A model generated the notes under the pieces. That model made no database searches and was not told where the DNA came from. It saw only the letters and a list, made by a program, of their open reading frames with translations. Shown here piece by piece: positions 50,401-61,590 of a DNA stretch of 64,000 bases. This stretch comes from Hydractinia symbiolongicarpus. Lineage: Eukaryota > Cnidaria > Hydrozoa > Anthoathecata > Hydractiniidae. Location: assembly GCF_029227915.1 (NCBI RefSeq), contig NC_079885.1, positions 12,595,001 through 12,659,000 on the forward strand. Direction: 5' to 3'. Within the stretch, counting starts at the first letter, position 1, and the number at the start of each line of letters is the position of its first letter. Made by a program: the position numbers and the translations under genes.

Positions 50401-51158
50401 GAGGATAGCGATGTGGGCCAGCAGTTAGACGCTGGGCCTTGTCGCTGAATATATAGGGACCTGGATTGAATTCACCCAAGCTGCATCCCTCTTCCCCATT
50501 CTTAACAACATTTATACGAGAAAACATCAGCTGCAATTTTGCATTCAAAAAATGGGCACATCAACAGCAGTTCGAAGATGTCCAGTACATTACTGCATTC
50601 CTGAAGAATAGTTGAATTGTCAAAAGCTATTTTCCAGATTTCTAAATAGCTGGCCTTAACATTATTGCAGACCATAGGAATTTTAAGTTTTTAAACAAGC
50701 CCATTCGTTCATTTTTTTGCGCTTGCAAACATTGCTTTCTAGAAGGTTTTTACAGACATTGCTTGGTTGGGTGCATCTCCAAAGTGAACATTATCTGTTC
50801 TTGGCCAAGTCTTCACATCTAAAAGCGACACCAAATTTGTAAAACATGGCGAAGTATGAACTTGCTGAAACCTTTCTTTCATGCAGGAAGAAATATTCGC
50901 ATTTGCCTCTTTATAATGACTTTACATACTTTCATTAGTGCTTTTATTTACTGTCAACAGATACCTTGATACACATGTTTTCTGTCGTCACTAACAACTG
51001 CAGCTTTAAGTTTTCTTGTAGCGAGTTGTGATCCTGCCTGGTTCATCAAGAATGTAGCTTCACCATGCAGGCCTTGCCATGAGTCGTGAGCAATTGCTCG
51101 CGCCCAAATAAAAATTTGCTTATACGAAGTTCGTTTATTATAATTGGACTATAACCTA
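47411..51158. other. Intergenic region with scattered repeats
   Basis: Contains TCTA microsatellite at about 47383-47403 and GCTAGCTAGC clusters near 48390 and 48505. A fragment at about 50060-50175 (CCATTTGGAACCATGCCACAAGTT, then ATGCGCGCCCATGC) matches part of 56240-56335 in the same orientation and 40880-41000 in reverse. The tRNA-like sequence at 50404-50480 is listed separately. No gene is supported; the short open frames have no recognisable composition. Confidence 0.55.
50404..50480 (+). repeat. tRNA-derived SINE head, degenerate
   Basis: GATGTGGGCCAGCAGTTAGACGC carries an A-box-like D arm in its middle (TGGGCCAGCAGTTAGACGC). About 40 bases on, GGGACCTGGATTGAATTCA stands where GGTTCGAATCC would be expected. 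The order and spacing match a tRNA-derived pol III promoter, but the B box is mutated and no cloverleaf acceptor stem is visible, so this is not a functional tRNA. Confidence 0.45.
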
Positions 51159-51160
51159 TA

Positions 51161-53100
51161 CCGTATATTCCGGTATATAACGCCGCACATCGTATAACCC
51201 ACAGCTCAGCTTTTTTAGGAAGTTTAAACTAGATGCAATCAGATAACTCGCACCTTTGTATAACCCGCATAAAATTTCAATCGATGTGTTTTACTTACCC
51301 TCACCTCAAAGGTGAGATTATAGAGAATGCAGTATTTCCAGCTTCAATGATGTACAGCAGTGGCTCGTTAGAGATAGTTGAGAACTTCTGTTACTTAGGT
51401 GATATGTTTGGCAGTAAAGGGGGTGTTGGAAGAAGTGTTACTTGCATCATAGGTTCTGTTTGGAAAAAGTTCAGAGTCTTGTCAATTGAGTTAAAAGGTA
51501 GTTTGTATGAGGCCTGTGTAAGAAGTGTTATGTTGTACGGTAGTGAGACATGGGCAGTAAAGCAGGAAGATCTTGACCGTTTCGAAAGGAATGATATGAG
51601 AATGGTTAAGTGGATGTTTGAGAGACAGAGAGAGTTCAGATGAGCTAAGAAGCAGGCTAAGTATCCGTACAAATAAAGTTGTTATCTAGATAGAAGATTG
51701 AATTGGCTGGGGCACTTGGAAAGAATGGAGGGGGATAATTGGGTAAGAAAGTGTAGAGACTTGATAGTTCCTGGGGCAAAGCTCAGAGGCAGACCGAGAA
51801 AGACTTGTCAGGAGGTTATAAGGACAGACTTGATACAGAAAAAGTTGAGTTTATATCTAACACAGTCTAGATCAGATTGGAAGAGGGTCATTAATATACT
51901 CCGTCCAACCCATGCTAGCATGGAAAACGGACGTTAAGCCCAGAATGATGATGATGATGACCTTTGCATAACCTGCATTGTGTTAACAAAAAAATTCAGC
52001 GTATATTTACTTAACCTAATGATTTTATAAACATGTGCGTATGTTTTGTTTTTTTCATGGTGGGGACAAGTGGGGAACGTTTAAACTCGTGAACCCCAAA
52101 CACGAGAACGGAGTGTCTGAACTAGCGACTCTCTCAGTCTTAACTTCCTTGTCTCCGATTGCCGAAACAATGAATTAAAATTAATTTGACAATGCTGTTT
52201 TCTTTTAAGTTGTAGACATTAGTTTCAGACAATAATAACTCTTGCTCCAAACAGCTTAAACAAACAAACAAAAAAACCATTCTATCAGGTTATACACCTA
52301 AAGTAAAATCTCTGTTTTTTCATGTATATTGTAGATTTTTGGCATAAAAATAAACAACATAATAATTATCACGGATAGACAATCCATGATAATTATTATG
52401 TTGTTTACAGTTGTCGTACAGTGATGTACGGAACATTTTTTTCTAATGTTTATAGAATTTTGTTATCTATTTATATCTCAGCAATCACAATGTGCATGAT
52501 AAAATGAATTGCGGCAATGAGGAGGCCACCTGTTGCTTGAAGGTAGCGAAGATAAAAAAGAAAATTATTATCTATACTTTAATTTTAACATTTTTTAATA
52601 TTTTTAACAGGAATTAATAATTAAGTCCTGGGCACTAGGTTGTGAAATACCTGTCAATTAAATCTAAAAATGATACCTGCTATATTGCTCTATTACCAGA
52701 AGCAAATCATTTCAATGTGCTCAATGTGATTGCAAAGATATAAATAGATTAGAATTACATTCAACACACAAAAAAAATGATCTCCAGAATTGTGTTTTAG
52801 GGAGAGCTCGTAATATTAGCACTGGCAAGAAAGTTAAAACAATTTCACTGTGTGAAAAAAATTAAATCATGTAGTTGAAGTAAGATTACGTAGATATAGG
52901 ATCGTGCATGCAGTTATATTAATGTACGCATTTTATCCCGTTGTTACTATTTTCTTCATTGAATGTATAAACTTTCAATTTCACTATAAATGACAGAAAA
53001 TATAAAACTTATTACATAACCTGCACCACATAACCTGCACCAACAGTGGAAGTCGTAAAAATGAACTTATAACCCGCGGGTTATATACCAGAAAATACGG
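51161..53100. mobile_element. TA-flanked DNA element, copy 2, complete ends, with nested insertion
   Basis: The left end is CCGTATATTCCGGTATATAA. The right end, reverse complemented, is CCGTATTTTCTGGTATATAA. TA flanks both sides (51159-51160, 53101-53102), consistent with a TA-duplicating Tc1/mariner- or pogo-like superfamily. Without the nested LINE piece (51307-51960) it is about 1.29 kb. It has no long ORF and is non-autonomous. A 24-bp hairpin at about 52352-52404 is present here but only a single arm is present in copy 1. CATAACCTGCACC is doubled near 53015-53040. Confidence 0.85.
51307..51960 (+). mobile_element. Non-LTR retrotransposon 3' fragment nested in the TA element
   Basis: An open frame from about 51308 encodes VENFCYLGDMFGSKGG, ELKGSLYEACVRSVMLYGSE, TWAVKQEDLDRFERNDMRM. 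After a break it continues GHLERMEGDNWVRK and GAKLRGRPRKTCQEVIRTDL: the C-terminal end of a LINE endonuclease-reverse transcriptase protein. It ends with CCAACCCATGCTAGCATGG, about 25 further bases and a GATGATGATGATGA run. It interrupts the host element exactly between CACCT and CTTTGC, which are contiguous at 41972 in copy 1. A three-base CCT may be the target duplication. Both missing catalytic motifs and a frame break make it inactive. Confidence 0.85.
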
Positions 53101-53173
53101 TAGTCTTCATATTGAATTTTTCACCTTGTATTGGGGCTAGACCTGTCATAAATGCGATGTATATTGATCTCCT

Positions 53174-55279
53174 AAGGGATCGTCTCAAAATGTTCGTACG
53201 TTTTTTTCGTATAATTATACGAACGCTACGAAGTACTTCGTTTCGTGAAACGAATGTCATACGAAGTGCTTCGTTTAAAATAAAAAATATAAACGAAGTT
53301 TATACGAACTTTTTTAATACATGATACGAACTTAAACGAAGTTTTTTTATCATACAAAATAAAATGATACGAACTTTGAACGAAGTAAATTGCTATACGA
53401 TCTTGAAACGAACTTCAAAAGTACCGGCGTAATAGCGCGTAATTATTTCAATACAAAATCAGAAACAAAAGAATTAAACGAAGTTTTTTTGACATAGGAA
53501 AAGAAATGATACGAACTTTAAACGAAGTAAATTGCTATACGAACTTAAAACGAACTTCAAAAGTACCGGCGTAATTGCGCATAATTATTTCAATACGAAA
53601 CCAGAAATAAAAGAAGTAAAATATACGATTTATTTTAATAGTTTCAACCAAACTTAAATTTAATATCAAGCATTTGTATTTCCTTTTTAAAATATCGAAT
53701 TTAATTAAATTAAACAGTTTTTTTTAAAACTAGCTACTTTCATAGCATGTCTAAAAATTACGACAGTGATATCGATTGGATATATGACACAGCCAGTTCC
53801 GACGACGAGACTGATTTGTTGCAAAGTATATATTTTTTTATTTTTTTCTCCCCTTTTTTTAAACTCTTAAATTTATTAATGTAGTTAAAATTCAATTTAC
53901 TTATTTTTTTAGATAAAAATAAAAGACGAGGAAGACCAAGCATACACGAGAAATATCCGGAAATAATTAAAGGTGGTGCTGACTTACCAAAAAATAAATA
54001 AAAAAACACGAAATACAAGGTGGTGTTCGAAATTACCAAACAGGAGCGTTAAACACTTCTTCCCTCTCTCCGAATCGTATGAGTGTTATAGTGCGTCAAG
54101 CAAAAAAACGGTACAGCGATGAATTTATGGAAATGAAAAATTTAAATGAAATTGTGAACTCAAAATGCAGACAAGTAAAACGAAAATTAATCGCCAAACA
54201 AAAAGCCAGAGACAATGTTTAATGTTTTTAAAAGTATTTTATCGTTGCGTTTTTAGAAAAATTTGTATATATTTTAACCACTGTTTGTATATATTTTAGC
54301 ATATTTTAGCACAGTTTGTATATATATTTTTATTGCAAAAAAAGCAAAAAAACAATAAAAAAAATAGCAACTGAAATTATTTTTACCTATTCACCAATAA
54401 AATTGTGCCGTGACAAGATAAACAAACATAAAAAAACATGCATGCAACCTGAAAGCATATAATCAGCCTTATTATTTGCAACGCGTAACGAAGCCAAAGT
54501 TGTTATTATTAAAAGGATAAAAAGTTTACACTTCATACAAAATTTAAAATCTATATTTAAAGTTGGAGCCTGGTTTATTCTTATGATATTCTTAACTTTT
54601 GACCCGTTTTGCATCCTCGATATTCCTACAGAAAATTCTTGTAGAAAAACGTGAAATAATACGCAATGATAGGGCGAGCAATATTATTTAAACTTATTTT
54701 ATCTAATTCAAGTGGAAGCAATATTTTAAAACATATTATTTAATTCTAACTAAATAAAGTTTTTTTTTTTTTCGAAATAAGATGCAGTAAAGATAGCGCA
54801 ATAAACTTAGTAAACAAAACAAAGTTTTTTTTGAAAGTTTTTTTTATGATATAAGACGCGTAATAACGTGAATAATATTTGTTAAACGAATTTCGTTAAT
54901 GAAACGAATTTTGTCATTGTTAAAAAATATTTAAATAATAAAGACCTTAGATAATAAGTCCAATTAAAATAAACGAAGTTCGTATAACGAAACGAACTTT
55001 ATAATTGTTGAAAAAAATTAAATATAAAGACTATAGATAATAGTCCAATTACAATAAACGAACTTCCTATAAGCAAATTTTTATACGAACTTCTTTAAAA
55101 ATGATACGAACTACATACGAACTTTATTTTAAATGATACGAACTTTATACGAACTTTTAATTTTGATGATACGAAAAAGTTCGTATTAAAAATAAAATGA
55201 TACGAAAGATTTAATAAATCGATACGAAGTTTTTTATACGAATTATACGAACTACGTACGAACATTTTGAGACGGTCCC
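53174..55279. mobile_element. 2.1-kb PIF/Harbinger-like element, TAA target duplication
   Basis: The left end is GGGATCGTCTCAAAATGTTC. The right end, reverse complemented, is GGGACCGTCTCAAAATGTTC, one mismatch over the first 25 bases. TAA flanks both sides (53171-53173 and 55280-55282). The uninterrupted paralogous site at 40340-40370 has a single TAA there. Both flanks of the element are packed with ACGAAGTTCGTA-like words in both orientations (well over twenty), and a segment near 53380-53515 is repeated at 53545-53620 (shared CAAAAGTACCGGCGTAAT). It carries the broken small gene at 53747-54222 but no recognisable transposase. Confidence 0.9.
53747..54222 (+). pseudogene. Transposon-borne small gene, internally degraded
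   Basis: ATG 53747 opens MSKNYDSDIDWIYDTASSDD; an apparent donor (CAAA|GTATAT, near 53823) and acceptor (TTTTTTTAG, near 53911) would join it to a basic stretch KRRGRPSIHEKYPEIIKGG that then hits a stop. A later frame (about 54041-54222) encodes RQAKKRYSDEFMEMKNLNEI and a lysine/arginine-rich end. The acidic head, GRP basic motif and basic tail look like a DNA-associated accessory protein of the element. The middle seems to have been lost. I do not recognise the family. Confidence 0.5.
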
Positions 55280-56710
55280 TAAGACGATGACAAATGGATA
55301 TGGAGTACAAGTCCCATTAACAGTTCCGTTAATAGTTCACTGCTAACTGTCTCTCTAAGTTTCGAGATGAACTCATTACGAAGTATGTTGTGCACGTCCT
55401 ATTTACGAACTGAAGGTCAGGGCATCATTAGGTTGTATATCGCAGAAGTCGCCGGTGACATGCTTTGAAAATGCTTGTCACAGGCACAGTTCAACATGTA
55501 GCAGAACTGTACAGGAGACTCAATCTCTTCTCACAAAACCGAGGGCAGGGCTGAATTATTGCCTGCTGTATCTTGTGGGAGAGAGAACTTCCGGACTTCT
55601 TTTTAATACGATATACAATTTTTTACAATGTTTGCTTTCTTATTTTATTTTCGTGAGTTGAATTCAGGAAAGTAATCAATCCACAATTTCAAATGAAATT
55701 ACCAAGACCTCGAATACTGTGTCCACGTCCATGTGCAAAACTGGTTTCTTTTAGGATAAGGAACTCAAGAAAAATGTATGCAAAACAATTAGCATGTGCA
55801 ATGAATCCGTCATCATAGCACGTCTATATTCAACTACATGTGCCAACGTTAGCACATGCACTAAAATATTCCCAATATAGACTGTGATAACAAATATGAA
55901 AAGTGTGGTCGTCTGGTAGGCTTACTGAGTAATTGAATGTATTTGTATCTTTAATAAAGGACCGTATCAAAACTTCGTATCAATGCAGCCCTTAAAATTA
56001 GCGTAGGCATTCGGCACTGCCGACATACTGCCAACGTAAAATACGAAGATAACGTAGTTGTGTTGGCAAAAAAATTGCTAACGTAATTTTGTTGTGAAAT
56101 TTGAATAACTGCCACAATCAAAAACAGTCGGTGTTATTATGAAGAACGTAAGGTATAGAGAACATTGAAGTCGGCTCCTTTTCTTCATGCTGACATTCCT
56201 TTGCTCGGCTGGTGCATTACACTAAGACTCGAACGAAATTCGGAAGACCATTTGGAACCGTGCCACAAGTTGTCCCACCTTCATCGCCACAGAGAATACT
56301 GCGAGAAGAGTGCGCACCCATGCAAGTTAAATATAACCAGAACATGGGAGAGGTGTCCTGTACAGCTTTCGGATGAATGTAGAAAAAAACATGTTGAATA
56401 AAGTTTAAAAAATGTTTTTAAAGGGGGGAAGAGAAATCAAATATGTTTATTGTGATTGTATTAAAAAGAAGTCCAGAAGTTCTGTCTCCCACACGACACA
56501 GCAGGCAATAATTCACAGGACTGCCCTTGGAGCGTGCGGATATGCGGGGTCGCGATTCCGCACCTCAAAAGATCAGGACTGCAGTTCGTATCATTTCTTT
56601 TCGTATTTTAAAAAAACTTCGTCAAGTTCTTTTGTTTCTGGATCGTATTGAAATAAATATGCGCAATTACGCCGGTACTTTTGAAGTTTGTTTCAAGATC
56701 GTATAACAAT
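55280..56710. repeat. Rearranged second copy of the dispersed repeat plus an inverted transposon fragment
   Basis: 55280-55625 continues the repeat interrupted at 53173. 56060-56530 matches 40668-41140 in reverse orientation, so this half is flipped relative to the other copy. The segment containing GCCTGCTGTGT.GTGTGGGAGA occurs twice as an inverted pair (about 55560-55610 and 56455-56515). 56580-56710 is an inverted match to the interior of the Harbinger-like element (53392-53520, shared CAAAAGTACCGGCGTAAT in reverse). A 78-residue open frame at 56165-56401 has a Cys/His-rich end but is not maintained in the other copy. Confidence 0.75.
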
Positions 56711-57804
56711 TGCATACTCCTCTTACAATTAGAGACTCTGTCACAACTCTTAAAGAAAACCACTTAATTAGTGCTCTCTTCCGATTGCATTTCCTTCTTA
56801 TACTAAAGACTATTACAATGCACTCTCACATCTTTTTTAATTAAATGTGTCCCTGGTCTGATCCAAATTAACTGAAAACCCTAGTGTTTTTAATTCTTGC
56901 CTCCCACCTATTGCAAACTTTGCAACACAAACAGGTGACATATTTCCAATTAAACTGAATTCAAATGTGCAACTAATCTCCTCCCATATTTTTATTATTA
57001 TATTATTTGTAAATAAATAAAAAAACTTATATAAAAAGTTTATTTGTCATTGATATCTTTTTCTTCAGTTTTAAAAAACTTAGAAATATCTTAAAAACAC
57101 GCAGTATAACAAGGAGAAGAATGAACAAATGAAAAATCTCTGTATTTCACAAATCTGCACTCCAGGAAAAAACTTGTGAAACTAATTATATCTTTTTTGA
57201 AGTTTCAATAGAAATTGCAGACGTGTTTTGTGATGCTTGTGATACTTTTGAGATTGTGATTTTTTTTATTTACTTTGATATTGTTAGTTTGCGAAAATAG
57301 ATCGCAATTTACAATCCCTTAATTTGATCACTGATGTGCCAACTCCCAAAAACTGATGAAGCCTTTGAGAGTTGCTAAAAACAACAAAGCTGACATACCT
57401 CCAATTCTTAGTGGTACCATTAGGCAGATATTTTTGAACTTGAGAAATAAAGATCTTATTAAGTTCTGTTTACATGGTATAACTGGCAACAATTTATTGG
57501 GGTGAGTGAATAAGACCATAGTCCTGGGTTAACCCCGGCCATGTGATGGCTGTGGGATGTGTCGGAGAGTTGTCAGGTAGAGTGTGGACCCTAATTGGAT
57601 CTGTGTAGCTTAAAATGAAAATTAAATACTCCAGGACTCCCCATAATAATAAAATATGCACATCTATCTATTCATCTATCTATAACTAAAAACTTTTTTT
57701 AATCTTAATTTTTGCACGACTTCTATATCCAACAAAAGCAGATGACAGAAAACCGATGACCATAAACTGTGAATGAGGTATTTCCTCTGAGCTGAAATTA
57801 TTTA
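56711..57804. other. Intergenic, with a SINE-like stretch near 57530-57650
   Basis: No gene is supported. The stretch from about 57530 (CCCCGGCCATGTGATGG) to CCCCATAATAATAAAATATG near 57650, followed by a TCTA microsatellite (57660-57685), has the feel of a short dispersed element with a simple-sequence tail. There is no second copy in this window and no clear pol III boxes. Confidence 0.4.
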
Positions 57805-58904
57805 CTCAGGCGACTCCAATTTAATTAGTTGTTCTTCGGTAGCGACGGTAGCTTACAGTTGGTCGGTCGGCCAAATAAATGGTCGGAACAATGAAAAAAA
57901 AAATAACAATGGAGAAGGGTGTTACGACAAGCATATTTTTCTATGTATTTTCGCATCTTGCACGCAGTTGATACTTTTGGTGCAAAGGAAAAATAATAAT
58001 TTGTCTCATTATAAAAAATGTTTGGGTAAATTTCTTCTCTTGTTTTAAATTATTAATATAACTAGCTGTCAAGGAGAAAAGATTAAAATACTTGCATGCT
58101 CAAAAACTTGTTTTTAAAAGTTATGCAGCAAGAATATTTCTTGCGCTGTTTTGAAAGTTATACACCAAGTTATTTTTCTCCCACTTAAAATAATAAGAAA
58201 ACACAAAAGTTGATTTTAATAAAAATGTTAGGTTCTTTTAATGTTTTTTGTGCAGTCTTATAGGAAAATCTAAGTGCAGAATGTTTTTACAGACTTAGTT
58301 GACAATATTTAAAGTTGTACGCAGCATTTAAGTTATTTATTTAAAATTTATAACGGAGGAGGGTGTTACGACAAGCGTATTCTACCTTATTTTTATTATT
58401 TTTCCTGAATGGTATTGTCTAAAAGACTTGCAGTATTACATTTTAGATAGCGTAATTTCAAACATATATAATAAGCATAACGAAGGAGGGTGTTAGGGCA
58501 ATAATCTGTCTTGTTTTACACTTGTGTTATAATTATTTTAGTAAAAGTAGCTAATTTTTGTTATAAATCACAAAAAAAATTAAACTTCTGTCTAACCACG
58601 TAACTTTTTTGTGATTACAAAATTAATGCACCGGGCATTTTAGCTTCATGGCCTTAACTACAGTGACGTTATTGATTCACTTTGTTTAGTATAATTATAG
58701 ATTGACATTCAACCAACAAAATATAACATCATTGATTATCTTTTAAGCTCATAATATTTTCACGAGATGGGATGAGAAAAATTTTTTTTTTAAATTTTTT
58801 TTTCTTTAAAACTTTTTGCTTGATATTTTTATTTTTTTGTTTTCGTGAAAATTAGGCTTGGTCGAGTCCGTAAAACAACTCATTAAGTTGGAGTCGCCTC
58901 ATAT
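57805..58904. mobile_element. 1.1-kb element with AGGCGACTCCAA ends and 9-bp flanking repeats
   Basis: The left end has CAGGCGACTCCAATTTAATT and the right end, reverse complemented, GAGGCGACTCCAACTTAATG; the match extends through AGTTGTT. AATTATTTA flanks both sides (57796-57804, 58905-58913); a 9-bp duplication would fit Mutator-like elements, though it is AT-only and could be chance. Inside, a word close to GAGGAGGGTGTTACGACAAG occurs three times in the same orientation (about 57918, 58355, 58486). No ORF. Confidence 0.7.
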
Positions 58905-58913
58905 AATTATTTA

Positions 58914-59672
58914 AAAAAAAAACAGTTTTGCCCCATCTGCTTAAGTTGTTATATCCAATATGTTCCTCAAATTAATATTTCTGTATGGACTCGAATTGCA
59001 AAGTATACACTAAATGTCACCCCAAAATAGGGAAGAAGGAGAATCAAACCATTTGATGTTTAAATATTTTATACTTTGAAGCATCGCGTTTTTAAAATTG
59101 TTTCCTCAAAAAACTATTTCTTAGTTTATTTTGTAACCAGTCTGAGTCATTATTAAATTGGCTTCAAAACCTGTATGATTTGTGATAACAGCTCTAATAG
59201 CATATGATACCATTTTGGTTTGTCCAAGTGTTAATTAAACAGCAGAATTGAGTGTGTCACCATTGTGTAATGTATTGTTGTTGTTTTTCTAGAGGTATTC
59301 ACATAATTAGATATATTCACATAATTAGATATTATTATTATTATTATTATTGGCCATTATGTATGTTGCATAACTGTGAAGAACTTTTTCAGAAAAATGC
59401 TTTTCTGTTTTCAGTATGCAAGTTAATGAAAAGATATTTGAGGTATGTGATTTTTTTTTTCAGAAAACAAGACCATCACTAAAATGTTAATATAATTATG
59501 CATCCTTCATTTACAATATAACTAAATCGAGCCTAAACCTTTGTTTGTCTTGGTTCCTCAGTAAAAAACACACATATTAATAAAGAATATTGTATTTTAA
59601 AGCAATTTGTAGTATACAACATCATTCGCATGAAACGCAATTGTAAATTGGGGGAATGGATCGGAATGCTGT
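58914..59672. other. Spacer between two transposons
   Basis: AT-rich, with an ATT microsatellite at about 59328-59351. A 76-residue open frame spans that microsatellite and is not credible as a gene. Confidence 0.6.
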
Positions 59673-60363
59673 TTAAAGGTAGTGTCTGCTAAAAACTGAA
59701 AGTTAGTTTACATTAAGAAAACATGTTATTATTAACGAATTTCAGGTTAAAATTTACTAAATACAAATTACCAGTGTAATGTTGTTCTTTGAAATTTGAG
59801 AGTTTCGTCCTCGTGTAGCTACATTAGTTCGCCATATTGTAAACACGATTGCTCATGAATGCGAGGCTTATCTAATATGTCCCACCTACGTCAGTGTCCA
59901 GGTTCAAAATCGGACCGAAAACATGGGGAATGAATAAAACGAATTTAATTTGTAATGCCGAAGATTTAAAAATTGACCCCTGGCTACGAGTCAGACGCTT
60001 TCAAATAAAAAATGTATCGTCTGCGATAAGTATTTTTGGATCGTGAAATGCTATTGACAGACTGCAAAAATAAAAATCACAAATTAATAACGTATGAATT
60101 CCTTAAATTTATTTACAGAAAAAAAGTAAATATATCTGTCAAAGTATGTATGTAATGTCATACATAAACAAGCAATAGATTAATTTTATTTTTATGTTTT
60201 CTTAAACATCTTTGATGCGAAACGTTGAAGATTATAATGCTAGTATGAACACACACTTAAGCATAGACCAAACCTCTATCCCGTTGGGACTGAACTGGTA
60301 TAAAAAAAACCCTAAAAAGAACGTAGATACGAAGTTGCTAGACAGTTTATCATAAGCAAAGAA

Positions 60364-61445
60364 ATGTCCGAAAATAATCAGTTTCAGAACGAACATGTCG
60401 TGTTGCTCAGCGGTTGCAGCAATAATAGTAAACGCGACAAATAAATAAGTTTTTTTCGTCTATCAGGAGATACAAATTTACGAAATGCCTGGGTAAAAGC
60501 TATAAATAGAACAGAATTGCTGAAAAAAGTTCTCTTATGTTCTGATCACTTTACGGAGAACTATTTCGATAAAAGCTGGAGCCTTCAAAATGAATTGTTT
60601 TATACCGAGAGAACGGCAAAAAAGAAATTGGTACCAGGATCTTTGCCAACAATTTTCCCACTCAAACTGCGAGCTAAGGAAACGCAAACTTCCAAGAAAA
60701 GACCTGAAAAAAAAGTTTAAGAGGTACATATGGTTCTTAAAAAATTCCTAGGCTCATTTTTGAGCAGTATTTTGTAGACTTATTTTATTTATAATCCACT
60801 TCAAGGTTATCGAAGACGCTATAACGAGGGATGAATTGCCACATGATGAACCTTGCGCATCCTGCGAACCTTTACCCTCCACGTACAATGCATTGATCCA
60901 TATTGTTACGCAAAAAACACTCGTCAAAGATCTAGAGCAAATGAACGAACAAATTCACATGACCATGCTCTAAGTTTTTCATTCCTTGAAGATTAGATAT
61001 CTTCCAAAAAGTTCATTCTTCGGAATGGAAAAAATGATCGCTGGAACACAATTAGCAATCCTCGACCATAATAATAATTGTAGAAGGGAACAGGTAAAAA
61101 AAATACTTAAATCTTCTTTACAAGATATGTTAATAGAGTGTTAAATGTTTGTTTCGTTCACAGAAATATCAGGTGGATGATGAAGGTACAGCAACACCGC
61201 TGTTTCAAATTGCATACTCTAAACCAACCAAACGATTTTTGGCTAAACCAGTTAAAGAGGAAAAAGAAATAGGATATCTATTTTACATAATTCAAAAAAT
61301 AATTTTGCGTGCATTCTCTGGAAGTAAAGCCAGCGCATCGAAGAGAAAAAAACGTCAATACAACAAGAAAGTTGCTCCTGTCGCACGACCAGATAGAGAA
61401 GAAATAATATCAAATTCGATAAAATACAAGCGTATAAAGTTGTAA
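60364..61445 (+). pseudogene. THAP-domain protein of the TTAA transposon, nonsense-mutated
   Basis: Exon 1 (60364 to about 60722) reads MSENNQFQNEHVVLLSGCSN, then after an in-frame TAA (60442-60444) ISFFRLSGDTNLRNAWVKAI, VLLCSDHFTENYF and LVPGSLPTIFP. This is the THAP zinc-finger pattern with its C, W, C-x2-H and P-x3-PTIF landmarks; the first cysteine of the C2CH set is not visible. Exon 2 (60806-61093) has VIEDAITRDELPHDEPCASC, a second TAA (60971-60973), then FFGMEKMIAGTQLAILDHNN. Exon 3 (61164-61445) has FQIAYSKPTKRFLAKPVKEE and a basic tail. Exon 2 to exon 3 is in phase; exon 1 is off by one base, explicable by an indel in the A run at 60707-60714. A central catalytic domain is absent. 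Known family fact: THAP domains bind DNA and occur in Kolobok and P-element transposases. Confidence 0.75.
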
Positions 61446-61590
61446 ATAGTTAGTAAGAAAACAGAATACAAACGTTTTTTTAAAACATAAAAGGCCATAA
61501 TAAAATATTAATTCTGACCAACAAATAATTTATAGTTCGTCTTCTCTTTTAAGTATGTTACACTTATGTGGTTATATTTAAAAACAAAAT

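Noticed and set aside
51391-51672. 93-residue minus-strand open frame
   Set aside because: Antisense of the LINE protein fragment, which has recognisable motifs on the plus strand.
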